A stretch of 64,000 nucleotides of DNA, taken from contig CANXME010002568.1 of assembly GCA_948144175.1 (NCBI GenBank), positions 620,001-684,000 of the forward strand. Direction: 5' to 3'. Below the pieces are notes generated by a model, which was not told where the DNA came from, ran no database searches, and was given only the letters and a program-made list of their open reading frames with translations. The DNA comes from Closterium sp. NIES-65 (taxonomy: Eukaryota; Streptophyta; Zygnematophyceae; Desmidiales; Closteriaceae). Made by a program: the position numbers and the translations under genes. Positions 40,295 through 55,100 of this stretch are shown here, one piece after another (position 1 is the stretch's first letter; each line of letters opens with the position of its first letter).

Positions 40295-43200
40295 CTGGCA
40301 TGGGAGTGAGGGAGGGTGAAGTGTTGAGTGATGAGCTCAAAGGGCAACGCGGTAGCAGCGAAAGAGTGCGCCCATAAGCGAGAGCAGCAACGTTGATGTT
40401 ACTCTTGAGAATTCTCAAACGTAGCAGCGAAAGAGTGTGCTCACAAGCGAAAGAGTGTGCTCACAAGCGAAAGAGTGTGCTCACAAGCGAAAGAGAGTGC
40501 TCACAAGCGAAAGAGCAGCAACGTGCTACTGCACGCACGCCGTCACTTCTGCCTGCTCCTTTGTACCCAGCTGTGTGAGCTTGGTGAGGGCATGACGTGG
40601 AGAGTTGTGGGATACATCACGCTGAGGTGTGCAGGTACCCTTTCCCTTGGAAGGTGCTCAGGTGCGGACGTTGACTGCTTCCATCATTGGAAGGTGCTCA
40701 GGTGCGGACGTTGACTGCTTCCATCATTGGAAGGTGCTCAGGTGCGGACCTTGACTGCTTCCATCATTGGAAGGTGCTCAAGTGCGGACGTTGACTGCTT
40801 CCATCATTGGAAGGTGCTCAGGTGTGGACGTTGACTGCTTCCATCATTGGAAGGTGCTCAGGTGTGGACGTTGACTGCTTCCATCATTGGAAGGTGCTCA
40901 GGTGTGGACGTTGACTGCTTCCATCATTGGAAGGTGCTCAGGTGTGGACGTTGACTGCTTCCATCATTGGAAGGTGCTCAGGTGTGGACGTTGACTGCTT
41001 CCATCATTGGAAGGTGCTCAGGTGTGGACGTTGACTGCTTCCATCATTGGAAGGTGCTAAGGTGTGGACGTTGACTGCTTCCATCATTGGAAGGTGCTCA
41101 GGTGTGGACGTTGACTGCTTCCATCATTGGAAGGTGCTCAGGTGTGGACGTTGACTGCTTCCATCATTGGAAGGTGCTCAGGTGTGGACGTTGACTGCTT
41201 CCATCATTGGAAGGTGCTCAGGTGTGGACGTTGACTGCTTCCATCATTGGAAGGTGCTCAGGTGTGGACGTTGACTGCTTCCATCATTGGAAGGTGCTCA
41301 GGTGTGTGACGTTGACTGCTTCCATCATTGGAAGGTGCTCAGGTGTGGACGTTGACTGCTTCCATCATTGGAAGGTGCTCAGGTGTGGACGTTGACTGCT
41401 TCCATCATTGGAAGGTGCTCAAGTGCGGACGTTGACTGCTTCCATCATTGGAAGGTGCTCAGGTGTGGTGTGGACGTTGACTGCTTCCATCATTGGAAGG
41501 TGCTCAGGTGTGGACGTTGACTGCTTCCATCATTGGAAGGTGCTCAGGTGCGGACGTTGACTGCTTCCATCATTGGAATGTGCTCAGGTGTGGACGTTGA
41601 CTGCTTCCATCATTGGAAGGTGCTCAGGTGTGGATGTTGACTGCTTCCATCATTGGAAGGTGCTAATCCTCCACGTCAGCCTCGTCCTCTTCTTGACTGC
41701 CGCTCTATTCCCTCTCCCCCACACCCAGCCCGGCACTCCCTTCTAACATCAACCACTGCCCTTGAACATCAGCATATATTCCTCACCTAGCTCCAGCTCA
41801 ACCCCGTATTCATCCTCCACGTCAGCCTCGTCCTCCTCCAGGGAGCCAATCATCTTCGCCGCCTCCGCGTATCGCCTCATCAGCGCCGCCTCCAGCTCAG
41901 CATCGTCGAGATTCTCGTCCAACGCGGGCTGGATGGCGCCAGAAAAGGGGAAATGAGAGGAGAAACGAAGCGTGCAGAGAAAAAGGGAGATGGCTGTTGA
42001 GGCGAATAAAAGAGACCTTTATTTGAAGGGGATAAGGAAGGAGTAGACGAAAGAAGTCGACCAGGAGATTGGATCCAGACAAAGAGTTTGTGAGATGCGA
42101 CGAGGGAAGACGAAGAGCACGGACGATGAAGAAACAAGTTTCAACTCTCGCAGGTGGTTTTTGAAATTTCTCAAAACCCACTTGAGAATTCTAAAAAACT
42201 ACCTGGACCTTCTCTTCCGCCTCTTCCAGAGTATTAGAACAATTTAAACCGCGGCAAGTTCTTGTTTCCCCTCCACCTCTCCTTCTCTCCTCCTCTTCCT
42301 CACCCTCCTCATTCCCTTCCATGCTGCTCCCCTCCTCCTTCACCTCCTTCAGCCGCACCATCGCTGCCATCGCTGCTGCCAGCACGGCAGCTGGCACAAC
42401 TGCAAAGCACACAGCACACATGACACCACTGCACCACTGCCCTTGCAAAATCGCTGCCATTGCTGCTACAGCTACTGCCAGCACTGCTGTTGGCAGGACT
42501 GCAAAGCACTCAGCACTCAGCTCACATGACACAACTGCACCACTGCCTTCGATCTTACCTCCTCATCGTCCTCATCCTCCTCTTCCTCGTCCTCCTCGTC
42601 CTCCTCCCCCTCCTCGCTCCCTTCCTTGCTGCTTGTCTCCTCCTTCACCTCCTTCAGCCGCACCATTGCTGCCATTGCTGCTGCCAGCACTGCTGCTGGC
42701 AGGTCTGACCCTGTCACTGCTGCTGCTGCTGCTGACTGTTGCACCAAGCACGTGAGCGCGAGCACTGTGAGAGGCAATGGGGGTCGTGGGGAGAATGAGG
42801 GTAGGGGGAGCGGAGAGAGGGGAAAGTAGGAGGAGTGTTGATGAAAATGGGGGAGAGTTAAGCTCGCCTCCTCCTTCACCTCTTTCAGTCGCACCATCGC
42901 TGCTGCCAGCACTGCAGCTGGCAGGTCTGACCCTGTCACTGCTGCTGCTGACTGCTGCACCAGGCACGTGAAGGCGAGCACTGCCACAGGGGGATAAAGG
43001 CAGAGGAGGGAAGGGAGAACTTGGAGGGAGAATTTCTAACTTGCTTCACCTCTTTCAGTCGCACCATCGCTGCTGCCAGCATGGCGGGTGGGAGGTCTGA
43101 CCCTGTCACTGCTGCTGCTGCTGACTGCTGCACGAGGCACGTGAGGGCGAGAACTGCCGTTGAAAGTGGGGAAGGGGAGGGGAGAGGGTTGGAGGAGGAC

Positions 43201-46200
43201 AGGAGAAGGCACGGGAGTGTCTCAGCTCCCCTCCTCCTTCATCTCCTTCAGCCGCACCATTGCTTCCATTGCTGCTGCCAGCACTGCGGCTGGTCCTTTT
43301 CTCTGCTGCTGTTGCTGCTGCTGCTGACTGCTGCACCAGGTACTTCAGAGCGAGAAGTGCGACGAGCAAGGGCAGCAAGGCAGTGCAGGGCAAAGGGGGT
43401 TTTGAGACATCTCAAGACTGCTGCACCAGGCACGTCAGGGCAAGAACTGTGAGGGGCGAAGGGGACATTAGATGGCAAAGGGGGAGCGGTAAGGTTGGAG
43501 GGGAGCGTTTTCAGTCGACTTACAAGTATACTCTAGTCCTGTGGCTTTCTACAGCCTCAGATCCCGGGAATTTGCCTCATACCAGTATGACCTGCTTTCC
43601 GGAACCACCCACCCACACACCCACTTGCACACCCACCCACCCACCCACCCACGCAGCCACTCACCGTCCCAGCTACCCACTCACCCACCCACTCACCCAC
43701 ACACCCACCTACTCACCCACCCATCTACTCAACCACCCACCTAGCCACCCACTCAAGCGGCCAGCCCACCCACTTGTGAGCTTGAGCTCTGACTCGAGAA
43801 CCAGCCCTGGCTCCGCATGCAGCGCCAGCAAGCTGACTTTTGAGTCGACTCAAGAGTCAACCCGCCCAGCCCATCCGTCCGCCCACCAACGTGTGAGCTT
43901 GAGCTCTGACTCACCAACCAGCCCCGGCTCCGCATGCAGCCACCCACCATCCACTCATCTACTCACCCACCCAACCAACTGTCACAACTTAGGCTTAGAA
44001 CTGATGCATTGGTAATGAGCTTGAAGCTCTTTAAGTACATCCAAGAAGGGTAGGGAATGGATGGGGAAAGGAATCGGGGGTAATCCCTAGGGATTGGGAG
44101 TAATCCCAAGGCAATCTCCAATTGGTGGGTTGGAGACTGCTTGGAGATTACATTTGGGTTTGGTTGGGATGTAGGTGTACACCCAACCAAACACAAAGTG
44201 CAAACTACACTACTCTAGGATATAGAAAATATAAAGTACAAAGTGTGAGATTGAGGGCTAACACTAACACCAACCAGCCCAGCCCATCCCACCCACCCAC
44301 CTGTGAGCTTCAGCTCTGACTCGAGAACCAACCCTGGTTCCGCATGCAGCGCCAGCAAGCTCTCTACACCGCGCACAACCACTCCCAACATCAACCCTTC
44401 TTCCTTCTCCCCTTCTCCTTCCCCTTCCTCTTGCCCCGCCTCCACCTTCCCCTTGTCGCCAGCAGGTGCGGGGGAGAGGAGGAGGGGGAAGACGGAGGAG
44501 GGGGAGGCGAGGAGGGAGGAGAAGAGGGCGAGGAGAAGAGGCTTGGTGATGTAACGGATGGAGGAGAGGGAGGGGGCGGTGGAGAGGCGAGTGAGAGAGG
44601 CCTGGAAGGGGGTTGAGAAAGGGGGAAAATGAGGGGGAGTTTTGTAAATTGCACAACATGTGGACGTGGGGCAGGGGCAAGAGGGGGAGGAGCAGAGGCT
44701 TGGTGATGTAAGGAATGGAGGAGAGGGAGGGCGTGGAGGCGAGGCGAGTGAGAGAGGCCTGAGGGAGGGGGTTGGGAAAGGGTGAAAGGGGGAAAGGCGG
44801 AACAAATGGTTAGTTGAGAGACACGTGGACAGGGGCAAGAGGGAGAGGAGGGAGGAGAAGAGGGCGAGGAGCAGAGGCTTGGTGATGTAGCGGATGGAGG
44901 AGAGGGAGGGGGCGGTGGAGAGGCGAGTGAGAGAGGCCTGAGAGAAGGGGGTGAGAATGGGGGAAAAGGGGGGAAAGGTGGAACAAATGGTTGCTTGCGA
45001 AACATGTGGACACCACACCCACCCACTCAGAGACACCACAGCCCCCCTCCCCCCCACCACACCCACCCACTCAGAGACACCACAGCCCCCCTCCCCCCCA
45101 CCACACCCACCCACTCAGAGCAGGCAGCCACAGCGCCCCCCTACCCTCTCCCATCCCATCCTCTCGGAGCAACCAAAGCGTGTCCCTACTCAACCCCCCC
45201 CGCCGCCCTCCTCCCCCATTCCCTGTCCCTTCCTCAATGCCTCACCTCGGCAAACCGTCCAGCCAGGGCAGCAGCAGCAGCAGGGGCCCCATGGAGTGGC
45301 ACAGCAGCAATGTTCAGCAGCGCGTTCTACCACATCTCTTCCACGCCCACTTCCCCACCCCTTCCTTTGCCTCACCTCGGCAAACCCCCCAGCCAGAGCA
45401 GCAGCAGCAGCAGCAGCAGCAAGCCCTCTGTTGAGAGCCACAGCAGCAGCGTTCAGCAGCGCGTTTCGAGACATTTCGACTTCCTTTCCTCCTCCCATCC
45501 CCCCCTCCTTCCCCCTCAGCCCCCCGCTCTTTCCCGTTGCCTCACCTCGGCAAACCGCGCAGCCAGAACAGCGGCAGCAGGCCCCCCCCCCCTTTGAGCG
45601 TCATGGCAGCAGCGTTCAGCAGTGTGTGTTGACATGACACACCTCAGAATCCCACTTTCCCACCCCTTCCATTTCCCGTTGCCTCACCTCGGCAAACCGA
45701 GCAGCCAGAGCAGCGGCAGCAGGCCCTCCGTTGAGCGCCACAGCAGCAGCGTTTAGGAGCGTGTGCGAGTGCCTGGATGCTCGCCACGTGGCAGCAGGAG
45801 AGCCGTCAGATAGCGCGGATGAGATGAAGCACGCGACGCCTTCGAGGATGGAGCGTGCCGGCACGGGCGGCAGGGGAGGCGGTGGAGTGGCTCTGGATAT
45901 GAAATCCGGTACTGGCGTCCTCCCCTGGAAGGCAATTGGGTTGGGAGTGTGAGGGAAATCCATTCAAGTGTGGCGTCCTCCCCTGGACGGCATCGACAGG
46001 AGGTGAGGGGGCTCCGTGGCAGGGGAGGCAGCGGAAAGGCAATGGATGTGAAATCCGGTACTGGAGTGGGCTCAAAACTCGTCCCATGTCGTAGAGAATT
46101 GGGTCTGTGTACCCAGGATAGGGACGGCGAAAAGGAGACAGCATGTGCAGGTGAGGGGGCAGGGTACGCAGGGTGAGGGGATAGCAGAGAATAGCAGCTT

Positions 46201-49200
46201 CCTCCCATGCCGAGTTGACTTTTGAGTCGACTCAAAAGTAATTTTGAGTCGACTCAAAATAGCATCTTCCTCCCATGCCCTCCACTCTACTATCAGCTCC
46301 ACCCACTTGTGCAGCAACGCCACCACCCCCCACTGCGTCACCAGCTCTCAACACACTCACCTCCCATGCACTCACTCACCTGCAGCAGCAGCACCACCTA
46401 CAGAAGTGCTCACCTGCAGCAGCAACAAGGAGTCGATGGTCTGAAACACCGCCTCGTCCTCATCCTCCTCCCATGCCGTCCACTCCGCCACCAGCTCCAC
46501 CCACTTGTGCAGCAACGGCACCACCCCCCACTGCGCCACCAGCGCTGCTGCATCCCCGCCTGTAGCAGCAGAGGTGGAGGAAGGTGAAGCTGGGGCGTTG
46601 GCAGCGGCTTTGAGGACGAAGGAGAGCAGCAGAGAGGCATCGAACCATGACGTGGGGGGCGGCTCCTTGTCCTCCTCGCCTTCTAGAGTGGCTGCTGCCT
46701 GTGGCTTCACGAGAGATGGGTCCACCTGAAGAGGTGGGGGGGGGGGGGGGGGGTGAGTGAAGAGAGGGGGGGCGGAGGGCATAGGGACCAGGGAGGCTGT
46801 AAGGACGAAGGGGAGCAGAAGAGGGGCGTCGAACCACAAGGTGGGGGGCGGCTCCTTGTCCTCCTCGCCCTCTAGGCCGGCTGCTGGCTGTGGCTTCACG
46901 AGGGACGGATCCACCTGACGAAGAAAGGCGGGTGGGGGTGGAGGGAGGGTGAGAGGGGGATCGTAGAGTACAGGGACCAGGGAGGTTTTGAGGACGAAGG
47001 AGAGCAGCAGAGAGGCGTCGATCCACGAGGTGGGGGGCGGCTCCTTGTCGTCCTTCTCGCCCTCCTGAATTGACACTTGTGGCTTCACTATGGATGGATC
47101 CACCTGACAAGAGGTGGGGGAGAGAAGGGCGGGGAAAGGAATTGGTGGTGGGGGGGGAAGTGGGGGTGGGGGGGCGGAGAGCACAGGGATTCGGGGGGGT
47201 TTGGAGGACGAAGGAGAGCAGCAAAGGGGGGTCGATTTTTGAGTCGACTAAGAAGAGAAGGAAAGGGACGCCGTTTCCTTGGGGCACTCAAGCCACAGGG
47301 GGGTCGGCTCCTTGTCCTCCTGGCGCCACTTGGGGCACTCAAAGCCACAGATGCGTTTGACTCAGAAGTTCGAGTTGACTCAGAAAGAATTCACGGGTTC
47401 ATTCAGCCAGGCAGGCAGGCAGGCCACTCGCAGCACACACGCGGGCCACACACCTACCACCTCCTAAGAGAAAGAAAGAACAGGGAAGCAAAGGGTGGTG
47501 CTCTGGGCTGCGTTGACTTTTGAGTCGACTCAAAAAGCGAAGGGTGGTGCTCTGGGCTGCGTTGACTTTTGAGTCGACTCAAAAGTCAACAGGGAAGCGA
47601 AGGGTGGTGCTCTGGGCTGCACTGCAAGAGGGCAAGAGGGCGAGTTAATAACTCACAGGTTCGTTCAGCCAGGCCACTCGCAGCACGCGAGCCACAGACG
47701 CAGCCACCTCCACTGCCCGGCGACTCCTCTCCTCCGCCCCTGCTGCCTCCTTCCCATCCCTCTCCTCCCCTTCCTCCTCCTCGTCATCGTCCCCTGGCAG
47801 GTCATCATCAGCCCATGACTCGACCAGCGAGGCGAGTGCAGAGAAGAGCGCCCACACACGCTGGGAGAGGGTGGGGTGGAAAGGAGGAAAGGGAAGGTGG
47901 ATAGAATGAACGAGCACTCTTTCTCTGGCGGGTCATCGTCGGCCCATGACTCGACGAGAGAGGCGAGCGCAGAGAAGAGCGCCCACACACGCTGTTGGGG
48001 AGAGAGGGTGGGGAAAGGAGGGCGGATCAGTCAACAACAGACATCCGTTTCCCCCCTGGAGCCTGGCAGGTCATCGTCGGCCCATGACTCGCAAGAGAGG
48101 CAAGCGCAGAGAAGAGCGCCCACACACGCTGGCATGAGGAGGGGGACGAGGAATGGAGGAGCTGAAAGGGAGGGGGGATCAGTCAAAGGACAGCTGAAAG
48201 GGAGGGGGGATCAGTCAAAGGACAGCTGAAAGGGAGGGGGGATCGGTCAAAGGACAGCTGTTCCCCCCTGGCAGCTCGTCATTGGCCCATCACTTGATCA
48301 GAGAGGCGAGCGCAGAGAAGAGCGCCCAGCCCACACACGGTGCCATGAGAAGGGAGGGCGGGTAAAGAAGGAAGGAGCAATGACAAGCACAACCCCCCTG
48401 GCAGCTCGTCATCAGCCCACGACTCGACCAGAGGGGCGAGCGCAGAGAAGAGCGCCCAGCCCACACATGGTGCCATGAGGGGAAATTGCTCCGAAGACAT
48501 CTCAAACAAGAACCTTTGAAGTGCACCTGTAATCTTTCCCTTGTGAACCGGTATTGGGTTCACCCAATGCTACAGCATGCAGGTGTGAAAATCCTAACAG
48601 CTGCTGCCTCCATACCTATGCCTGGCTGGCCCCACACACATTCCACCAACAGAACCCCCACCTGCGACCAGGGCTGGTCTGGGGGAGGAAGAGCTGCGCA
48701 GGCGTCAGCTGCGACAGCAGCGATGATTGCGGGGAGAATTTGAGTCGACTCAAAAGTCAACAGCTGCAACAGCAGCGATGCTTGTGGGGAGGTGGGCGTG
48801 CACGCCATCTCCGCCCTCACTGTGCCTCTCTCCTCCCCCACTGTGCCTCTCTCCGCCCTCACTGTGCCTCTCTCCTCCCCCACTGTGCCTCTCTCCTCCC
48901 CCACTGCGCCTCTCTCCTCCCTTACTGTGCCTCTCTCCTCCCCCGCCCTTGTGTTGGATGATCTTATGTTCATACAGCACTAATGCAGCGGGAGGGCGTG
49001 GTTTTCATACAGCGAGAACCCGCTCAGCTACTAATATTGGACTCACCCACCCAATGTACGCGCACCGTTGGGGGATGCGGGTATTCATACGTGTGCAAGC
49101 AGCACAGCCCATACCTGCGACCAGGGCTGATCTGGGGGAGGCAGAGCTGCACAGGTGTCATCTGCAACAGCGGATATGATGGCGGGCAGGTGGGCGTGCA

Positions 49201-52068
49201 CGCCCTCGCAGCCTTCCACTGCCACTGACTCCAGCAGGTCTAGCGCCCTCACTGATACTGGGTTTTCCCACTCTACACCTAGTGCTGGAACATGCAGTGC
49301 AACAGAAGGCATACCTGCGACCAGGGCTGATCCGGGGGAGGCAGAGCTGCGCAGGTGTCATTTGCAACAGCAGCAATGATGGCGGGCAGGTGGGCGTGCA
49401 CCCCCTCGCCCCCTTCCACTGCCACAGACTCCAGCAGGTCTAGCGCCCTCACCGCCTCCCTCTCCTCCCCCGCTCTTGTTGCTGCCACCACTGCTTGCAG
49501 AAACGCCAGCCAATCAGATGGCTCCACTTCATTCTGGATAGGGAGTGGGTGGAGGAATGGAAAAGGGATGCGAGATGTGGTTTGATGTGATGTGATATAT
49601 GTTACCATGGATGTACAGAGGTCATTTGACGCTGTTTTTTAGTCGGCTCATTCGATGCGCCTCAAAAGGTTTGGTAAGCACAAGTAGAGAGAAGATCAAA
49701 CTTGCATCCACTGTACCACGTGCATCCACTATACCACGTGCATCCAGTGCACCACGTGCATCCACTGTACCACGTGCATCCACTGTACCACGTGCATCCA
49801 CTGTACCACGTGCATCCAGTGCACCACGTGCATCCAGTGCAACAAGAGCACACCTGGATGAGGTAGGAGATGCAGTGCGCACAGCCGCCCATGTGTGCGG
49901 CCGCATGTGCCACGTGCAGTGAACAAAGAGCACTAAGAGCACCAAGAGCACACCTGGATGAGGTAAGAGATGCAGTGCGACGCAGCAGTGCGCACAGCCG
50001 CCCAGGACTGCCCATCCACGTCCCCTGCTGCCATGGCCTTCATGCTCGCCTCGTACACAGGGTTGTGCAGGGACTGATGGGGCGACAGATTGGGGGAGAA
50101 ATAGGGTTGGAGGTGGAATTGGAAGGCGAAAAGTGTGTGTGCTCACGCACCCATCTTTTGAGGCGCCTCAAAAGCTCACGCACCCACGTCCACGTCCCCT
50201 GCTGCCATGGCCTTCATGCTCGCCTCGTACACATTGTTGTATAGGGACTGGTGGGGCGGATGAAAGCGGGAGTGGGAGGAGAAGACGAAGGAGTGGGGAT
50301 AAGGAGGAGATAAGGAGTGAAATGTGGACAGAGTCGGAGAAACGAAGTGGGTTGGGCGAATCTGAAGGTGAATGCTGTGGATGCTTCACCAAACTACATT
50401 TTGGAGGAGGCCAGTTTTTGAGTCGAATAAAAAATCGCCTCATCACACGGAGGCGGCCAGCTGTATAGTAGTTGCAGGGAACAGCTCCATCACACATGAC
50501 TTTTGAGTCGACTCAGAATTTGACTTCTTGAGTTTTGAGTCGACTCAAAAGTCAGCTCCATCACACATGAAATGGTTGCACACGAATCTGCCAGCAGCAA
50601 GCACCTTTTTTTTTTTAGGCGCCTCAAAAGAGGATGTTTGAGGCGCCTAAAGAAAAGACGACTGTTGGGGCGCCTAAATTTTTTTGCACAACAACAGGCC
50701 CAACCAACAGCTCCATTACACTGGAAAAGGCTGTCAGCATGATGGCTGGCTAGACTGCTTTGCTTTCTGAGGCGCCTCACATGTCCTATTAATCAGCTGG
50801 TTGATCAACAGCGCCATTCACAGTGGCCTCACATAAGAAGCAGACTGGAGGCAATGGTGAGCTAGTCTACGTCTATCACTGCACACAGTGCACAGCACAC
50901 AGTGCACAGTGAAAAGTGTTCGAGTTGCCTTTGAGAGATTTTCGAAAGTGCACACTGCACAGCTGTCAGTTGCTGGTCACCTCGGGCAGGGCGGTGGAGA
51001 GCTCTCCCAGCAGCCACGTGGCAGAGGCCAACAGGACCGCGCTGACGTGGCGCTGCGAGAAGAGGGGCAGCACGTGAGCTGGCAGCAGCTGCTCCAGGTG
51101 GGCTGGCTGGCGCTCAAAGTACTGGGGGGGTGTAAAAGGGAAGGGGGAGTGGGGGGAGAGGGAGGGTGTGGGTGGGCAGATAGGAAGCAGAGGAAGGACG
51201 CAGAGGGGTAGGCAGCAGCTGTTCCAGGTGGGCCGGCTGGCGCTCTAAGTACTGTGGGGGTGGAAGGGCGGGAACAGCAGAGCAAGATAGGATGCAGAGC
51301 AAGAGGAGGAAGGGGAGGGGAAGGGGGCGAAGTGGAGATACGTGAGGGTGAGAGGGAGCAGGTTTTTCTTTGTTGAAGAAAGCATCACTGTCACTGCCAG
51401 GCTGCCAGTTGTGGCGATCCTAATGAACTAAGCTGGCAGCGCTTCTTCCACTCCAAGTGCGCCAAAGGCCGTTGGGGTCGGATTAGTTTGTGAGCAATTC
51501 GCAGAGGGACAAGAGGGGTTCAGGATGAGGGCATTCGAGGGGATTGAGGGTACTGTGCTGATGGTGATTGTGAGTGTGAGTGAATGGAATGATAGGAAGC
51601 CAGCTTATATGCCAAGGAACGCACTCTCTCCTACCCATGTATGTGCATGTGTACCATGGAACCCATCTTTCATGGAACCCATTTTTCATGGAACCCATTT
51701 TTCATGGAACCCATCTTTCATGAAACCCATCTTTCATGGAACCCATCTTTCATGGAACCCATCTTTCGTGAATGGTCGCATAGTCTATCTTTGGGCTGCC
51801 TACCTTTGGGCTGCCTAAAACATGGAACCCATCTTTTAGGTCGACTCTTGACATGGAACCCATCTTTTAGGTCGACTCTTGACATGGAACCCATCTTTTA
51901 GGTCGACTCTTGACATGGAACCCATCTTTTAGGTCGACTCTTGACATGGAACCCATCTTTTAGGTCGACTCTTGACATGGAACCCATCTTTTAGGTCGAC
52001 TCTTGACATGGAACCCATCTTTTACGACGAACGCAATTGCTAGCTACCCCGTAAGCTTGTACCCACGT

Positions 52069-52160
<92 letters not shown>

Positions 52161-55100
52161 CTCTTTCATGGCTGCATAGGCTTGCAGAACGCCGAAGTAG
52201 CTGCGATGCGCGGGTGATGGGTGATGGGTGATGGGTGATGGGCGATGGGTGATGGGCGATGGGTGATGGGATGGGGTGAAAATATTGGGGCAAACGGAGG
52301 GAATGACAAGCAGCAAAGAGAGAGGCGGTGGGAAGTGTGGGGGGGAGAGGAGGAAGGAGGAGGGAAAGAGGGGGCCATAGAAAACAGCAGAAAACGGAAA
52401 TAGCAGCTGCACTAGCAGAATTTCGGGCAGCAGACTAGTTGATGAGAGGAGGAAAGGCGGGAGAGAAGGAGAGATGGGAGGAGGGAGGGAGGGAGGGAGG
52501 GAGGGAGGGAGGGAGGGAGGGAGGGAGGGAGGGAGGGAGGGAGGGAGGGAGGGAGGGAGGGAGGGAGGGAGGGAGGGAGGGAGGGAGGGAGGGAGAGAGG
52601 GAGGGAGGGAGGGAGAGAGGGAGGGAGGGAGGGGGAGGGAGGGAGGGAGGGAGGGAAGCCGGGAGGGAGGGAAGCCAGGAGGGAGGGAAGCCGGGAGGGA
52701 GGGAGGGAAGCCGGGAGGGAGGGAGGGAAGCCGGGAGGGAGGGAGCAGGGAGCAAAGAAAGGAAAGGGAATCGAGCCTCACTGGACAACAGCAGCACTGG
52801 CAGGGTTGGCAGGAGCCTGGCCTCCCCCTGCCCCCGCCACAAACATGCCTTCCATTGGCACGGCAGCATCAGCTGGGAGAGGGAACCTGGAGAGGACGGG
52901 GCACGGCAGGGCAGGGCAGGGAGCACGTTTTCAAGGCACATCAGAAGCAGAAGTGGCAGCATTTGCACGACAGGAGCCTGCCCCACCCCTGCTCCCGCGA
53001 CAAACATGCCATTCATTGGCACAGCAGCATCTGCTGGGAAAGGGAACCTGGAGACGGCAGAAAAGGGAGCTTTATGGTGTTGTTTTATTTATCATGATAA
53101 CATCTTCATAGGCGCTTGAATTCCCCTCGAATTTGCCACAACTATGCCATGCCTTCCCGTCCACTCCACTGGCACATGGCAACATCAGCGAGAAAGAGGG
53201 AACCTGGAAAGGAGAGGGCAGGACAAAGAGCACCTGAGTGGATGCAGGAGAGGGTAGATCAAACAGGATTAGAGTAGGAGACAGAAAAATAACAGTGCCA
53301 CTCCTATTCTCCTCCTTCACTTTGTTTCAGCATGTTGGAATGCAACAGAGAAACCATAAATGCATACATACCACACATGCACGCACGCTCGCTCCCACAC
53401 ACCAGGAGAGGACTTTTGAGTCGACTCAAAAAAGCATACGTACACACATTTACGCACGCACCTGGAGAGGAACGGAAGCACCACTGTAGCTGCTGCTGCG
53501 TCAGTGTCCTTGGTAGCGGCCGGCCTTCGTTGTCTCCTTCTGCCCGCTGCTGGCGACGTGGATTTGCCAGCTGCTGCTCCTGCTGCGCCCGGCTTACCCT
53601 TGGCGGGGCTTCCCTGCTTTGTCAGAGGGGATGGGTGAGTGTGGGGGGAGTTGAGTCTGAAGAGTAAGCGTGGACGGTCTCGTCTCCACCTGCTGCTGCT
53701 CCTGCTGCGCCCGGCTTACCCTTGGCGGGGCTTCCCTGTGTTGTGCATGTGGGAGAGGAGCGAGCGACACGGATGAAACAATCACACAGAGGAAGAACGA
53801 GCAAGTGTGGGGCGAGTCGAGTTTGCGGAGGGCCGTCTATGACTCGTCCTGCCAGCTGCTGCTGTTGTTGCTGCTGCTGTTGTTGCTGCTGCTGTTGTTG
53901 CTGCTGCTGCGCCCGGCTTACCCTTGGCTGGGCTGGGCTTGCCTGCTTACCATGCACAGGAGGAGAGGCAAACGGGATGAGCGAGTGTGGGGAGAGTTGA
54001 TTTTGAAGAGGGGCGTCGCTGTCTCGCCCTGCCTTCTGCTTGAGCAGTTGAAAGCAAGGAGCCAGGAGAACCGAACGAGGAACTAGGAAGGCTTGACACA
54101 TAGGAAGGAGTGTGTTGGTAAGAAGAGGTGTGCGCATGTGGGAGGTTTAGCATGCGTGTGCATGCTCATATGATGTGTACATATGTGTGCACGCATGCAT
54201 GTATGCATGCATGAATGTGTGTATGCATGCATGTTGCATGTATGTATAGTGTAGGCATGCAGGCACGGATGGATGGATGGAAGGATGCTTCCATGCATGT
54301 ATCAGCACCATGGTGATGGTACACCACACCACACCATACCATACCACACCATACACTACCATGGACGAGGCAAAGAGCGCCAGCAGGTGAGCAACACACT
54401 GCAGCAGGTCATGTATGATGCATGACGGATGCATGTACGTGTACATGTATTTATCAGGCGCTTGGCGATGGTACACCTAACAGCACCCACACATTACCTT
54501 GGACGTGGCAATGAGCGCCAGCAGGTGAGCAGCACACTGCAGCAGGTCATGTATGATGCATGACGGATGCATGTACGTGTACATGTATTTATCAGAAGCT
54601 TGGTGACGGTACACCCAACAGCACCCACACATTACCTTGGACGTGGCGATGAGCGCCAGCAGGTGAGCAGCACACTGCCGCGGGTCATAGCTCTCCATCT
54701 CATCCATGTCATCCTGGCCACAGAACAGAATGGTAAAGAACAGGGAGAGAGAAGGAAAGATGCCACTTTCTGAGGCGCCTCAACAGCACACTGCTGTGGG
54801 TCATAGCTTTCGATCTCATCCATGTCATCCTGGCCACAAGAAAAGGTCAACCATGAGGTAGGGGGGAATGAGAGGTGTGTCAGATTCTGAGGCGCCTCAA
54901 GAATACTAGCAAACCCCTTCTCCAGCCCATCGTAGGTCAAACTGTTACAACTTAGGCTTAGAACTGATACATTAGTAATGAACTTGAAGCTCTTTAAGTA
55001 CATCCAAGAAGGGTAGGGAATGGATGGGGAAGAGAATCGGGGGCAATCCCTAGGAATTGGGGGTAATCCCAAGGCAATCTCCAATTGGTGGGTTGGAGAT

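Noticed and set aside
40648-41668. Regular 40-bp array that might suggest a CRISPR
   Set aside because: The whole unit repeats without unique spacers, in an intron of a eukaryotic gene; it is a minisatellite.
52044-53022. Long frames of Ser/Pro or Gly/Arg/Glu on both strands
   Set aside because: They are produced by the GGGA and GT microsatellites, which are open in several frames at once.
53622-54137. Poly-Gln protein on the minus strand
   Set aside because: The frame mixes copies of importin exon 10 with CTG repeats and does not fit the exon phases; treated as intronic repeat.
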